Assembly (NCBI GenBank): GCA_963920765.1
Contig: OY987242.1
Coordinates: forward strand, 28,110,002 to 28,174,001
Reading direction: 5' to 3'
DNA length: 64,000 bases
From: Ulota crispa
Lineage: Eukaryota > Streptophyta > Bryopsida > Orthotrichales > Orthotrichaceae
Below the pieces are notes generated by a model. It saw only the letters and a list, made by a program, of their open reading frames with translations, had not been told where the DNA came from and made no database searches. Position numbers and translations under genes: made by a program. This document shows, in pieces, positions 36,048-48,680 of the stretch; the first letter of the stretch is position 1; every line of letters starts with the position of its first letter.

Positions 36048-36360
36048 AGGTAGGAACACCCATAAGCATCAGTGTCCCCATAACCGTCACCTCTAAAATC
36101 TTGGAAAATCTGTGGAAGTGAATAGATGTAATGACAAGGATGTACAACATGTGAACATGAAATCTTAACAGTGGTTATGGGTGCAATGGTAGTTTGCTCT
36201 TTAAAATTTCACAACTTATTCTCATAGTATCCAAATAATACATTCAAAAGTGCAAACTTATTTTTTTCTGTTCCTAATAAGATCTTATAATTTGCTAGTT
36301 GTTTATTAATAATCATCATGTTCAAAACCCTTAGTTTGATTTTTATGGGTGCTCCTACCT
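36048..36360. mobile_element. MITE with AGGTAGGAACACCCATAA ends, 313 bp
   Basis: The left AGGTAGGAACACCCATAA matches the complement of the right TTATGGGTGCTCCTACCT with one mismatch. The interior is non-coding. It is directly followed by another MITE. Confidence 0.8.
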
Positions 36361-36519
36361 AAAGACCTCCTTCCATGTGAAGTCGGGGCTGGGGAAACTA
36401 AAAAAGCCGGCCAATTATCGGTCGGATCGGGACTCTAGAAAATGGAACCCCATCTAACCAATAATTGGTCGGCTTTTTTTAGTTTCCCCGGCCCCAACTT
36501 CACATGGAAGGAGGCCTTA
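36361..36519. mobile_element. Short foldback MITE, ~157 bp
   Basis: The arms of about 55 bp pair almost fully: GACCTCCTTCCATGTGAAG on the left against CTTCACATGGAAGGAGGCC on the right, followed by matching GGGGAAACTAAAAAAGCC blocks. Its outer motif (TCCTTCCATGTGA) is shared with the element at 51,243. Confidence 0.85.
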
Positions 36520-37071
36520 CTACCTTTGTTCTCTGCATGACTGACCCGGGATAAGTTAGAGAGGGAATTGAGAGAGTCTATCCAGTTCGACAACACGTGG
36601 ACGTCAACGAAGCCAAGGGAGGCAAGTTGCAAGCTTGGCACCAGCAGAGCGTCTGTCGACCTCCACCACGCTCACCTCCACTCCAGTACTCCACTCCCCC
36701 TTTTGCAGCGTCTCTCTCCAAACTTTAGTCCAGCGGCACTCACTGGCTCTCCAGCGCAGTTGCAATGTTGCATCATCGCACAAGCTGACTGACTTGACTG
36801 GTTGCACATTCCAAGTTCCAGGCTCTCAACTGTACCTGCTAGTACCTCTTCATGTCCAGATCTACTCATCTTCCATCCTCACTGGCTTTCTGCATGAAAT
36901 TTTAGACTCACTGCTTTGGTGGAGTCCTCATGACCTGCACGGAATGGCGATAGATACATCCGCCACTCTTGCTGTGGTGGAACCACCGCATGTAACTTAT
37001 CAGAGGTGGCTCATCTCCAGAGCTGACATTTTGCCTCAGGGAGAGAGGCTGCCTGAATTGTGACAATTTGA
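36520..37071 (+). promoter_or_regulatory. Upstream region and probable 5' UTR of the DUF1499 gene
   Basis: The DNA becomes more GC-rich and pyrimidine-rich (for example CTCCACTCCAGTACTCCACT near 36,680). It has no stop-free frame joined to the gene. No clear TATA box was found, so the transcript start is not placed. Confidence 0.4.
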
Positions 37072-39380
37072 ATGGCGTCAGCTTCGCAAGCTTGTGCTTG
37101 GCAGCGGTGTCGCCAAAGCTGCACCGTGGCTGCGAGCTCTAATTATTCGAGGATTGCCAAGTCAGGGGGGTCGCCAGAGAGGGCGAACGTCTTGGTGGCA
37201 GGTGTGGTGAGCTTGAGCTTGAGCCTGAGCTTGCAAGGGTGCGCAACAGCAGCAGCAGCATTGGGTGGTGGTGGTGGTGATGGCATCATTCCCGTCAGCT
37301 GGATTCCGTGGGAGCGAGCGACGCCGCTGCAAGACGAGCCGAAGCAAGGCACCTGCTCCACTTGCATCGGCGTCGTGGACGACACCTTGGGCTCTTGCAG
37401 TGCCACCATCAATTGCGTCTCCTCCTTTGACGATAGGTTTCCCTGGACTACATTCATCACGCATTTGAGCTTCTTTTTCGTATCATGTTGTTTTAGGTCA
37501 GGGTAATGTGCAATGTGAGCTGCATATTTTGTTTCAGATTGTTTAGTGTTCAGAATATGTTCAATCCCAACGTACATTGTGGTCATTGTTTTTGGCTTTT
37601 TAGGTCAAGCTGTTGATGTGCAATCTTTCCAAGGAATTTAGGTTTTCGATATAATCTTTTGTTGCCTCGTTGAATACCTCTAATTCTACATATTCTGTGT
37701 ACGGCAGGCCGAACTTCTTTGTCGCACCTTGGGAATTCCCAGGAGGGCTGAAGGTTGCTGTTAGTAATCTACAGGAAGCGTTGCGGCGTTCAGGAGCTTC
37801 CATCAAAGACAAGAGTGACAGGTAAGAACACTGTTTATGGATACAATTGAAGTTCATGTTTGGTTCTTTCTTTAGGACAGTTTTAAGAACCCTTGATTAT
37901 GTTGTCGAGGTTGAACAACAGCAAGTTCTTTGCCATGGACTATTAAATTGGTCATTGATGCTTCCACAAGCATTCTTCGCAACATTTGAAGTTAATATGA
38001 AATCTGTAACTTGTTCAGGGTTAGTACCTTAGTCAAGGCAAAGGAATTTCAAAACTAGAACACTTAATGCTTTGGGTTCACTCCTATTCAAGAAATGTCC
38101 AAGTTGCCCTAATCCTTGATATCTTGAGTTTGAAAATTTGGGACAGGAAGCCCACGTTTATCGCTCCCTGACAATAGCTCCTGGTTAGATGGGTGCACTC
38201 TGAAAGAATGTGATGGATTCACCGTCATGTCTGTGAAGCGCAGATACATTTATGCGGTGTTCACAGGAGAGGACGGTGTTAGCGACGATGTCGAGTTCCT
38301 GTTCAGTGATCCCACTGTGGATGCCACTGTGAACGTGAGGTCTGCATCTCGTGCCACGGATTACAAAGACAGTGGCAGGAATGGCAAAAGACTGGAGGCT
38401 CTGCGTATGGAACTTGGTTGGGAGCAGGTTTTGCTTTTCACTCAAATGACCTCACTTTTACAGCAGAAAATGTGCCTTTTCGTCTGGTCTATTTCATAGT
38501 ATCACCTCTCTTTTGTTTTACCTGTCGATGACAAAGAAAATGTCCACACTCCAACGGGGGTTCCAGAAATTTTCTCTGTAAACAACACCTAATAACGGCA
38601 GGGTCACACAAGGCTGGATAACTGACAGATCCCTTCTGTAAAAGTAGGTAACGCAAATTGCCTAACTGTGATCTGTTTGCTATTGAGAGGAACTTGAAAT
38701 CTCGAAAGCTCAGACCTATAACTGGTTGTTAGTTTCTTCTTCAGATCCTCACGCTAGGGCCATGTATGAAAGTGGGCTAAAGTGGCAGGCAGTGAAGAAT
38801 AAAAACAATTATTTTTCTGTAAACCGAGAAGACAAGAAACTGTGAGCAAGGGTACACGTGTTGACTGCCTCACCATATGCTCTTCAACAATCTAATCCAA
38901 ATTGTACATGGCTGTTCAATTTACACCTCTAGCTAGAAGTGAAATACCAGTTTGGCTGTCAAGATCAAACCGTAATTACACTTGAAGGTGTTAACTCAAC
39001 GTCGTCGCTGTTTAAAACCCTAAAACTCATAAACTTGCGAAAGCCAAATGGATTCTAAGTGTCTAGATCTTCAATCAGCTCATGAGCTCTTAAGTAGAGA
39101 ACTTAATATCTTGCAACAGTGTTGAATGCTGTTCTTCGTCTCTCAAGCTCAGGCTAAGGCATGTGTGTGTGGCCCTGGTTTGTGCAACGGAAGCTTTGCA
39201 TTGTTGCCACATGGTAGTCAAGAGCAATGCTCACAGAGAACGGAATGCGCTGTGCAGGTACCTATCCTGCGAAACCGGCAGCGACGGCTCTTCTTCATCG
39301 AGTCCCCATGGGACACATTTGGGCCGGAGCCGCCTCCCACGTTTGACTACAAAGGTGGCGTAGAGTTCGTTCCTGACTAA
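37072..39380 (+). CDS. DUF1499 domain protein, probably chloroplast-targeted (four exons)
   Basis: The exons are 37,072-37,436, 37,708-37,821, 38,244-38,427 and 39,258-39,380, giving 786 bp and 261 residues. All donors are GT and acceptors AG, and the phases agree (R codons split twice, then phase 0). The first ~65 residues are rich in Ala, Ser and Arg and include a hydrophobic stretch VLVAGVVSLSLSLSL followed by ATAAA. This suggests a transit peptide plus a thylakoid-lumen signal. The DUF1499 domain covers about residues 95-240 and shows CSTC, NCVSSFDDR, FFVAPWEFPGGLKVA, YIYAVFTGEDGVSDDVEFLF and VRSASRATDYKDSGRN. The last exon adds a VPILRNRQRRLFFIESPWDT tail. The biochemical role of the family is unknown. 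An alternative is that exon 3 reads on to a stop at 38,499; I prefer splicing because the last exon fits the family end. Confidence 0.87.
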
Positions 39381-41725
39381 GACATTCATTGTCTCAGAAA
39401 GTGGCCGTTACAGAAGCAGCAGTAGCAGTAGCATTACAGAAGCGATCATTGAGAGAATGGCGCCCTCACGATTACCAACCAGGTAACCACCACAATGCCG
39501 TCCTGCTTCCGCTGTCTATGCGGTAGCTTCGAGATTAAGTTTGTATGGGTTCCGCGTGACTGGAAAGACAACCAAGCTCCGTGGAATTTCTAATTCAAAT
39601 GTATATTAATATCAGCATTATAAACTGTACTACTGTGTCCTTGTTTGAGAAAAACTCTGCGCTGAACTTCGTATGTTTAGTCCTCACTGGGCCTTTGATT
39701 TTTTAGTCCTTGGGCATTTGCTATTTGTACTTCTCATTCATAATCTTGGTTTCTGAATTACTTATTTAAGAACATTTCTATATCAGTGTATTGTGATTCT
39801 GGTTGACTGATTTTATGTAATGGTCACGACCTGTCCTTTGCTTCATTACGAAGCATCGTAGGACCCATGAACGCGTGGAAGAGTCGTTTGATACTCGTTT
39901 GCACATGCCCATCAAAACTCTGCTTAAATTATTGGACTAGGAGGCAGGTTTATCCTCCACAACATATCTGTGAATTGCTCATTTAACATGCACACCCAGC
40001 GACAAATATCAAAGCAACGTGAGCTTGGAAACTAATTGTAGTAGTTTGTTTCCTAGCTCTACGAGACTCTTAAAAGCAGTTTTTCCAATAAATGAGCCGA
40101 GAAATGGAAATATTATTTTCTTTTCGTTTCTGTTTGTTTTGAGAAGCATCAGTTTTGTCATTGCTGGAAGGATTTCTAGAAAAACACAGCCTCTTTTCGA
40201 TCGGAATACTGCTTTTTGTCTATCAAAAGTTGAGCATTTATCTGAATAGCTAATAGTGGGTTTCACGCGTCGTCCACAAGGTATGTGGACCAATCGCCCG
40301 TCTTCCGTGAAGGATGTTGAGAAAGAATTCCTGGAGGGTGGAATAGAGGAACGTCAGTTTAAAAGCTTACAAAAGAATCCAGCCGGTGGACAAAAGGTAG
40401 TAGTTAACAGTTGCGCAGGATTTTTAATCAAGGGTTGCTGGAAATTGACTGATATGACCCACTTCCACTCCGATCTAAATGCGAAATAAGTGTGATTTCA
40501 ATGTAATTAGTGGTCAGGAGTAGCTGCTCCTCTCTTTTTTCTCAGTCTTTTGTTTTATTTCTTTAGCATGGCTTATGATATCGGTGAAAGGTTGGTCACG
40601 GCTTGTCCTTGCAGAACAAAGTTATATGTTAGAAAAAGATATATTGCGGAGTACCACATTCAAGCAAACGCGGACTCGTGTTACCGCAAGCACAACTGTG
40701 TTGAGAACCTCAAAGCGTTTCTGAACACTTGTAATCTCCGTCATCCTAATAAGTGGGGTTTCTTTTTGGTTGCGTTGGTTGGCAATCCACAGAAACGATT
40801 GGGTGACTCGGTTGCTTTGCAATAAAATCAGCTTTTCCTTGTGTAAGAAGATAAAACAACATAGTAAGAAGACACCATTGTTACTCAATTCCTGCATTCC
40901 AAAGCATGGTAACTGCACCCAAGGTTGTTTAAATTATTTCAATGATACCACGGGAAAGCAAGAGAAATGATGAAGAATTTGGGATACTAGCATATATTTT
41001 GAAAGAAAAATGTAAACGCCTGGTTACAGAAGTTCTGAAAGCACAATTCACTGGTTTTTTAAATTTTCAATGGTGGCTGAAAGTATAACCTAGCTTGATC
41101 AAATTTTCATTTGATATTCATCATGTAAAGATATTCATAGCATTAAAGACAATGCCAAAGCATGAGGCCACATTGAAAGAAACTACACTAGTAACCATTT
41201 CCCGAGAACGCTGCCGCCTCCATACTCCTCACCATGTTGAAAACTCTCTGATCAACGAGGATGAAATTTTTGTGGGGACCGATAGTAAATGTATTTAACC
41301 CTGAGACTTAGAAGAGCTCATCAACGTTCTAAATTTATCAAAGTTTACACCAAAGTCTTCATTGCAGCAAAAAAAAGATGTGAATACCTCAATCATGCTG
41401 AATTTTTTATTTTAATGCGTTTTGAGCCACTAGAGCATATTTTGAAAATTACAACAAGGACCTCTGGTGCTCATGGTGTCATGCCAATGAACACTGGGAG
41501 CATGGAAACTGTAAGAAACTATGGCCAAACTGGATCCAGACATGCACTGTGTATTTGAGGCACAAACTTCAAACACAAAAGGAGTGGAACAATGGAATCC
41601 TGTGCATGCAGGAGCAGTGGATGCTCAACAGTTACTCTGCGTTCGAGGGAGTTTTTTGAGCTTCACCGGCAAATGCCCTTCGTTTACGGTGATCTACCGG
41701 TCACTCACGTAGTCTTTCCGGATAT
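39381..41725. other. Intergenic region downstream of the DUF1499 gene
   Basis: Several small plus-strand ORFs occur (40,256; 40,550; 41,095; 41,289; 41,521), none over 91 codons and none recognised. I see no splice structure linking them. They may be chance ORFs. Confidence 0.5.
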
Positions 41726-41989
41726 TGCGAACGCCAAATTCATTAAATTGGGAAAACGATGGGTACCATTTTGTACCTCACCTTAATCTAAAATAGTCAC
41801 CTTAAATCAGATTTAAAGGTATCAGATTCAATTTGAGCCACTAAGATTTTTTCCCTCACAAATTCCTCCTCTCAGGTGAGGGCACGTGTATCAAAAAAAC
41901 GCTGGAGCTCAGATTAAGGTGACCACCTTAATTCTTCAAAAGTCTCACTTTGTAAGCTTTTTCGCAATTTAACGAATATGGCGTTTGCG
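41726..41989. mobile_element. Foldback element with ~30-bp arms, 264 bp
   Basis: The left arm TGCGAACGCCAAATTCATTA pairs with the complement of the right arm (TAACGAATATGGCGTTTGCG). Inner inverted blocks ACCTTAATCT and AGATTAAGGT add to the structure. Non-coding. Confidence 0.65.
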
Positions 41990-43507
41990 TATTTAATTAA
42001 TTTTTTGAAGTTTTGACCTGATTTTATCCTGCATTTTCGAAACTCAACCAGTTTTCTTTTCCAATTACCGGTTCAAGATCCCTTAACTGCCGGTTCTCTC
42101 CCGCACATTGCTTGGACGAGTGAGCCCACGTGTTTCGAGGTATGCAGAACCTCCGGCTGTGGCATTTGATTCTAATTACAAACACATCAGCCATGTCAGC
42201 GATGCAACTATTCCTAGTAACCTCGTTGCTCTTGCCGACCACCAAAATTTGCCGTAATCTGCAACTCTGCATGCAAAGTATAAAGCTGATCCGGATCAAG
42301 CCTATAGATAACCAAGAAGAGGAAATCCACGGACATAATTGTTTAAAGATAGATAGTTTAGTGGTGGTGACAGGTCCTCTATCCAGCCAAGGATTAAGGC
42401 ATTTAGCTTTAGGTTGCATGTCCAATAGATCGCGGACACCTCACATATATTGCTTATTCATGAAGAGTTACTGATATTTTTGGGCAAAACCCAGCTTCTT
42501 CATATCCCGTGTTACTCTTCTTTGGAGACCCATTCACACGTTCAAATGGTGCCAGGAGTGGCGTTACTTATCGAATCTAGCCCAAATTTGTACCTCCTTT
42601 TACTCTTAACGCCCTTGCTATTACCTTTCTTAACGGAAAATGCAAATGAATGTTTTTACCACGTTCTAAATCTGGTAATAAACGGTTTTCAAACTGGAGT
42701 CTTTTGAGACTTAACTGCTCCCTGGTTGGGTTTTCAACTGACAATGGCATTCCGTATGTTGAGATTGTGCAATGAAGCCAGAGTAACATGCAAGGGAATA
42801 CATTCAACACAGAAATTATGTCAAACCAATTGATGATGATATATTGATACAAGAGAGATTTTCCACAATGTGTGGGAAAATGCTACTGGTATAAGTGAAA
42901 GGCATAAATCCATTGATCCTCAAGTACCGAGGCATGATTTTCTATGACGATAATGCACAATTTGTGTGTGTTTCTGTGTGTACAGATCATTAACATTCTG
43001 TGTTCCTACACCACTCTATAACCTGTGTAAAAAAAAATTACCTTCCCCGCCCCTGCATCGGAGTTTTCAATTTAAGGGGAGCACTACTAACACGCAATTT
43101 TTTTACCTCTCCACACAACATGCAACTGCGACGAAGACTACCACATCCTACTCTCACTGTCTTTTCTCTTACCTCTCTATCCATGACCTTTGTATAAGCT
43201 CTCAAGGAGAGCAACTGACTGGGTTTCAAGCCAAGCTTTTTTGCTTCTTCTGTATACATATGACGACGCCAGCTTGATTTACCTTCCCGACAAAAGAGAA
43301 AAAATGAAAACGCTAGCACTGCGGGTCTGCGGCACCGCTGAAGAGGATATGTATAAATATTCGAAGGTGCCACGTCACTAGATCCTTCCATAGCTCGTTT
43401 TGCTTGTACAACTTGGTCCAAGGCTTGCGAACTGAGTGTGCAACTGATAGCATGTACAACAATGCAATTCTTGATGGGCGGAATGCATGCTTTACAAGGG
43501 CTTTGGA
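41990..43507. other. Intergenic region between the two host genes' 3' sides
   Basis: Short ORFs only; no family recognised. The 3' UTR of the NAC gene should occupy the last few hundred bases. Confidence 0.5.
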
Positions 43508-45290
43508 TCACATATGTTGTGCGACTTGGCTGTAGTTCCAGAGATCCATCGGCGAGAAGATGTCGGAGTTCTGGCGCTTGATGAGAACCAGGTCAGAGCC
43601 GATCGTCGACTTTCCAGAAGGGCACCGCGAGAACTCGTTCATCCCGGAGATGGTCGACTTGGGCGGCTCCTGCAAGAGCGCACTCCAGTCCACATGCTCC
43701 AACCCCAGAATGGCTTCGTCGCCATCGCCACCGCCATCGCTGCCACTGGTGGTAACGTCGTTGTTGTTGAAGTCCGCCTGGAAGCAGCTCGGACTGCCCT
43801 CCGGGATGTTCAAGTAATCCCCACCTGGTCTCCGGAAGCTCAAGGCTCGGACCATGGTGGATGAGGACAGCATAGAATGGCTCGAAGTGTTGTTGGTCTC
43901 CGTATTCCCTGACCCGGGAGGGTTGTTCACATACGGATGGCTCTGGTAGTCGTCATCCAAGTTGATAAACTCCTGCTTGATTGCACCACCAATGTAGTGA
44001 TCATGGTCCGGGAAGGCGAAGTGACCCCCGGAGAGAATTTCGGGAGAGCCCAGAGGCTCCGGGAGCAGCCTGAGTTGCTCTTCGTACGACACTGCACGCT
44101 CTTGCAGCTTCATTTTCAGGTTCTTGTTCTTCTTGAACACTCGGCACACCACCCAGCCTCCGTCCTCCTGGAGATTTTACCATTCAATACCATGCACTTT
44201 CAGTTCAGTTTAGTTAATACTCTATGCCGCTTGGTTCCAGTGGCAGCCTGCCTTTGTACCCATGATAACAGCAAATTTTAGAAAATTAATCGAAACAATG
44301 TTGCAGTTGTGTCAGATTGACACAGTTGCAAAGGTTAGGACATAGACTGCCAATCGACGGGAGAACTGAGGACATACCCTACAAACACTAACGATCTAGA
44401 CATAAAACCTAAGGGAATTTACTGAAGATGCAAATTGAGAAAACAAACTAACTCCTTTGAAACGATGACTGTGAGGGTATACACTGCGGATAGAAAGATG
44501 CTCAAAATTATGACTTTGAGGTTGTGAACTATTAAATGCTATGAACTGAGCGTGAAATGGGCAAACTATGACTCAGTGTCCGAAATTAAACAGTCATTGA
44601 GAAGCCAATGAAAGCAGAACTTGAGGCGGAGAAGGGAGGGAGTAGATTTTAGAGAGAACGAAGGGGGGCGTACGTGAGCGGGTCGGCCGGGGCCGTCGTC
44701 GAGGCGAAACTCGTGCATGATCCAGTCGGTTTTGACGCCGTGGGGGGCGCGGCCTTGGTAGAAGACCAGCGTCTTGCGCATGCCGATGAGCCGCGTGTGC
44801 AGCTTGGCGCTGATGGGCTTGTCCCGCCCGGTGGCCTTCCAGAACCCCTTGGCCGTGGCGCGGTTGGCGCGGTTGCCCGTCGGGTACTTCTTGTCCTTCC
44901 GGCTGAAGAAATAACAGTCCGTCTGCTTCTCATTCGAGTCCGATGCAGCCTGGATCTTGCACAAATCTGATCGAGCCACCAATCATCAAAACAACATCCT
45001 AACTTAGTGTTACAAAGCTACACTCAGACTTTCTCTCAGTCTATTTTAAAGGAGACTAGTTACGCAACGTTACAACACATGTCTGAAAAATAATCGGAAA
45101 ATCCACTCACGGATCGATTTCACTCACCTTGGAGATCCCATGGCTCAAGCTTGTACAGATCAAGCTCCCGGATGAGGTCCAGGTCTATCTTCCTGGCATT
45201 GACCTTCTTCGGCAGATAGTATCCCACCAATTCTTCGTCCGTCGGGTGAAACCGAAATCCTACTGGAACTCTGGTAGTCAACTGGCTCAT
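43508..45290 (-). CDS. NAC-domain transcription factor (three coding exons)
   Basis: The coding exons on the minus strand are 45,290-45,128, 44,966-44,674 and 44,167-43,508, giving 1,116 bp and 371 residues. The start is the ATG of [20 protein letters not shown]. The NAC domain covers about residues 8-165 and shows all five subdomains: [16 protein letters not shown] (A), [12 protein letters not shown] (B), [19 protein letters not shown] with [11 protein letters not shown] (C), [20 protein letters not shown] with WIMHEFRL (D), and [12 protein letters not shown] (E). The two introns sit at the usual NAC positions. The ~200-residue C-terminus is rich in Ser, Asn and acidic residues and holds [12 protein letters not shown], a likely activation region. 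The LEPWDLQ and WIMHEFRL forms suggest the VND/NST/SMB (OsNAC7-like) group, but the subgroup needs a tree. It should bind DNA in the nucleus as a dimer. A leader exon lies 3.2 kb upstream. Confidence 0.93.
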
Positions 45291-46388
45291 CTTGCTCTCG
45301 ACCGACACGCAGACTTCTCTTCAACCCTGGACCACGAAGAAATCGAAGTTCCACAAAATGATCAGCGCAGACCTCAATTCACAACCTTAACTGCGATCTG
45401 GATGGAGCACAAGAACATGCAATCTAGATTGTTGGCACCAGTTCAGGATGGAGAGCGTTGCAAAGACAAATCAGAGGTGTGAGCCTGGCTTCTGCTTTTC
45501 ATTATGCTACAAAATGAGGGAATCTGCTTCATTGTGCAACAACCATGCGGTACAGACAGAGCCGGTCCCTGTGGACTGGGGCTTGCTTGACACAACCTCT
45601 ACTGATCAAAAACATTTCTCGACAGACGAAACAGTGCATGTATGTATTTCCATTCCCGTTCCCCTCTAGAGTCTAGGCTTCACTCCAACTATTGTTGGGG
45701 TGCGTCAGCAAGTCAAAGAGGACCCAAATATGGGTTACCCCACGAGCTTATCATATGTGCTACTATAGTTAGTACAAAGCAATCAGATTATCAGACAGTT
45801 TCCAAGTGCCAAATATAGCGGAGATAAGTAACTGAAAAGGTACCAACCTTGCCAGTCGGGCAAGCAGCCTTTAAAAAGATGGAATTGAATGACTTTTTTC
45901 CATGCCACTTTTACTATCACCTTTCGCTGTTACCCCCCTAACCTTGCTCTGGACGTCAACAACGTGGACGCGTCCTGGGACATGAAACCTCGGAAGACAC
46001 CAGAAGTCCTTTGAGAAATGTGCAACTTTCCCGAAGTTCCAGAAGTAGGTGTCCGTCACGATTTGTAAGCTAATTATCAACATGCTCTCAAGCTCTAGCA
46101 CTACTACCACGGCAGTCGGTTATTCAGCCGAAAGCTCGTGCCGTAAACCGGGAAACTCCTCCGGACGTTGGCGATTTGGAATCATGATGAGCAAACCATG
46201 ATTACCCTTGCCCCCCTCCCAAGGCAGGAGTTCCAACTTCCAACACACATCCCTCACACCTTCTGAAAAGTTGGCACCTACGTAGCAACATGAACTCTCC
46301 GTATGTATGCACCCTCAATTGCACATGACTAAAGTGCTTAGATACCTCGACGGTCAGCATGATGTGCTAAGAGATAGTGATCGCTGCA

Positions 46389-46436
<48 letters not shown>

Positions 46437-48645
46437 CTCTTCTTCCGATCTTCTATTAACAACTAAAGAATTCAATTTAAGTTTGCTGGAACGATATCTG
46501 ACTGAGTCAGCTGAACCGAATCTCAGGAGGGGATTGTACAAAATTGCTGCTCCGTAATATCATCTGCCACATCTACAACAGCTGGAGTTCTGCCGGAAGG
46601 GCAGGAATCGTCCTTGACTTTGATATTTAGTGAATTCGGACTTTGAGAGATAAAATCCACACTATTGATATGAAAAAGAACACACCAGAACTTGATGCGG
46701 AAAACTTCAGTATCAGAGTTTATGGTCCAGGCCAAGAAGAGATGCTTGGAATCGTAACGTGAGCCTTAAAAGTTGGGATAGCTAGCTCCAGAAAGAGGGG
46801 TAATCCAAAGGACAAAGCGAGGGTATGGCCAGGTCGACAACCTACAGATGTAATCCTGAGACTACGCGGCCGTTGTCCTAGCTTTGCGCATTTAATATTT
46901 ACTAGTACAAGCTACCGTTCTGAGTCGTATGTCAGGGACTCAGGGTGCAAAAAGAGGAAAGTCGGGGCAAGGCAAGGAAAGGAAAGGAAAGGGAAGGAAA
47001 GGAAGTCAGAGGCACAGTCACCTAGTTGATTTCCTTGCGCGTCACTCTACCCGGGAGCCACTTTATTCATGGCGGAGTAGAGTTTATGATTCACTAGTAA
47101 AATGCGTACAGTAAGCTAGTGACACGGACTTGCTTACGCATGCACCGACCAAGCATCGACCATCGACTTGACTTACATCTACAACCTCGGCGTCGTATGA
47201 TGCTACATGATCTTAAGTTTACAATAAACTAGAATCCGGCAGGTATGGGCGGAAATGCGGAATCAACCCATACAGACATATTAAAACACCATCTTTTAGT
47301 AGTACTGTTTGATGATGCATGCGTTTCACATTGTCTGCCGTCAGCCACGGCTTAATAGAGTACACTACTCCAAATACGCTAGTAAGTAAGATTTATATAC
47401 ATAAACTTACCTGAAGATAGTTGCTACTAGATCGCAGGACACAGATTACACCAACTGGCCAGAAGGAAGTTACTACTCTTCTGCACAAACTAATACGAAT
47501 GCAAACACTAACATGTATACTACCATGAAAGCAGTGATGAGATGTGGGAACTCTCAAGCTAGCCAGCACTAGAAATGCTTGTCTCTCTCTAAACATGACG
47601 TAGTCACGTAGGTTGCTTACCACATATCAAAGCAAACTAGTTGTGCAACCTTGTACAGAATTCAAAGTTAGAGGCTCCATGGAAGAGAGAAATCTAGTCT
47701 TACACGGGAAGCAAAGTGGGCTGCTCTAGTGCCTTCGATTGAGTGCTCGTGAAGCTATCTCGTACGTTTCCGTGCATGCGATCGCAAACAACTAGACTGC
47801 GCAACAATTTTCAGTACGTGCTGCTGAAAGCATGCGATCACTATGCAACAGGCAAATTAGAGATCAACGAAGATGTGAAACCAGCCGCCATTATAAAAGA
47901 TCCATAGATTACAAGCGTCAGGTTTTTGGATCGTGAATTCACTCCGAACTCATTGTTTTTTGCTCTATTAGCCCCACTCAAATCTCAGGCTGCATTGAGG
48001 TGATGACGATCACAATCAAGAATTGCTTCAACGTTTCAAATCTCTTATCACTACTCAAGAATAATCAAATACACATCACTCGCAACGGTCCATCTGGACC
48101 AAGCCTTCAGCATTCTGGGTTCATTCGATTAGCAGTAAAGGACGACACAGAGGCAAGCGGCGGGCTTGATTCCCACGCACCACGACTAGCTGTCCATTCA
48201 CTGCATTCAATCTGCCGTGCAGCAGTACTAACGCCGAGTAACAATCATCCATCAAAGCATCTCCTCGAAACAAACACTACCAGCCACAATTCGCTATTCC
48301 TATACAGTAACCGGGCGCAATCACAGGTACGATCTCAACAAGACATGACTAACATCTAGTCACAACGCACAAGACAGCGCACAGCTCTCTGTACCAAACT
48401 ATGCAAATGGCATTCAACAGCAATGTGACCAGAGTTCAAACAGAGAATAGATAGGGACAGATCTCCACCGGAGCGATCTTGTACGCACCTTGGTTTCCAG
48501 GCTTCGTCCTCCCAATCAACCTGGTTTTGAGCTTGGTGTTGAAACTGTAGAGCTTGAAGCGCAGTGCAGAATGAATTGGGTATTGCAACGGATGGGCACA
48601 GGTCGGTGAAGCAATTGTGAAGGAGGAGGAGGAGGAGGAGGAGGA
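45291..48645 (-). other. 5' UTR and 3.2-kb leader intron of the NAC gene
   Basis: A probable leader exon runs from about 48,645 to 48,489 and ends at the donor GTGCGT. The best acceptor is GTCCAG at 45,327-45,332, leaving about 36 bp of UTR before the ATG. The intron between holds a (CA)9(A)31 run, a purine-rich patch at 46,960-47,003 and no recognised gene. Assignment of the leader exon to this gene rests on strand, splice signal and promoter structure, not on transcript data. Confidence 0.6.
46386..46433. repeat. (CA)9 followed by 31 A
   Basis: A simple repeat in the NAC leader intron. The long A-run could mark an old retroposon tail, but nothing recognisable precedes it. Confidence 0.9.
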
Positions 48646-48680
48646 GGAGCTGTGAATGGGAAGATGGCGTGGTTTATAAA
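48619..48680 (-). promoter_or_regulatory. NAC gene core promoter: TATA box and pyrimidine patch
   Basis: On the minus strand the palindromic TTTATAAA (48,673-48,680) lies in a GC-rich setting. About 25-55 bp downstream is a run of CTC triplets (48,619-48,650 as GGA on the plus strand), typical of plant start-site pyrimidine patches. The likely transcript start is near 48,645. Confidence 0.6.

Noticed and set aside
40256..41786. Series of small plus-strand ORFs as a host gene
   Set aside because: No domain, no consistent splice sites and no shared frame.
45291..45308. Extension of the NAC start to an upstream GTG
   Set aside because: Plant genes rarely start at GTG, and the ATG at 45,290 gives the normal NAC N-terminus.
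47091..47103. CACTAGTAAAATG as a CACTA terminus
   Set aside because: It lacks the expected GTAGAAAA continuation, subterminal repeats and a partner end.
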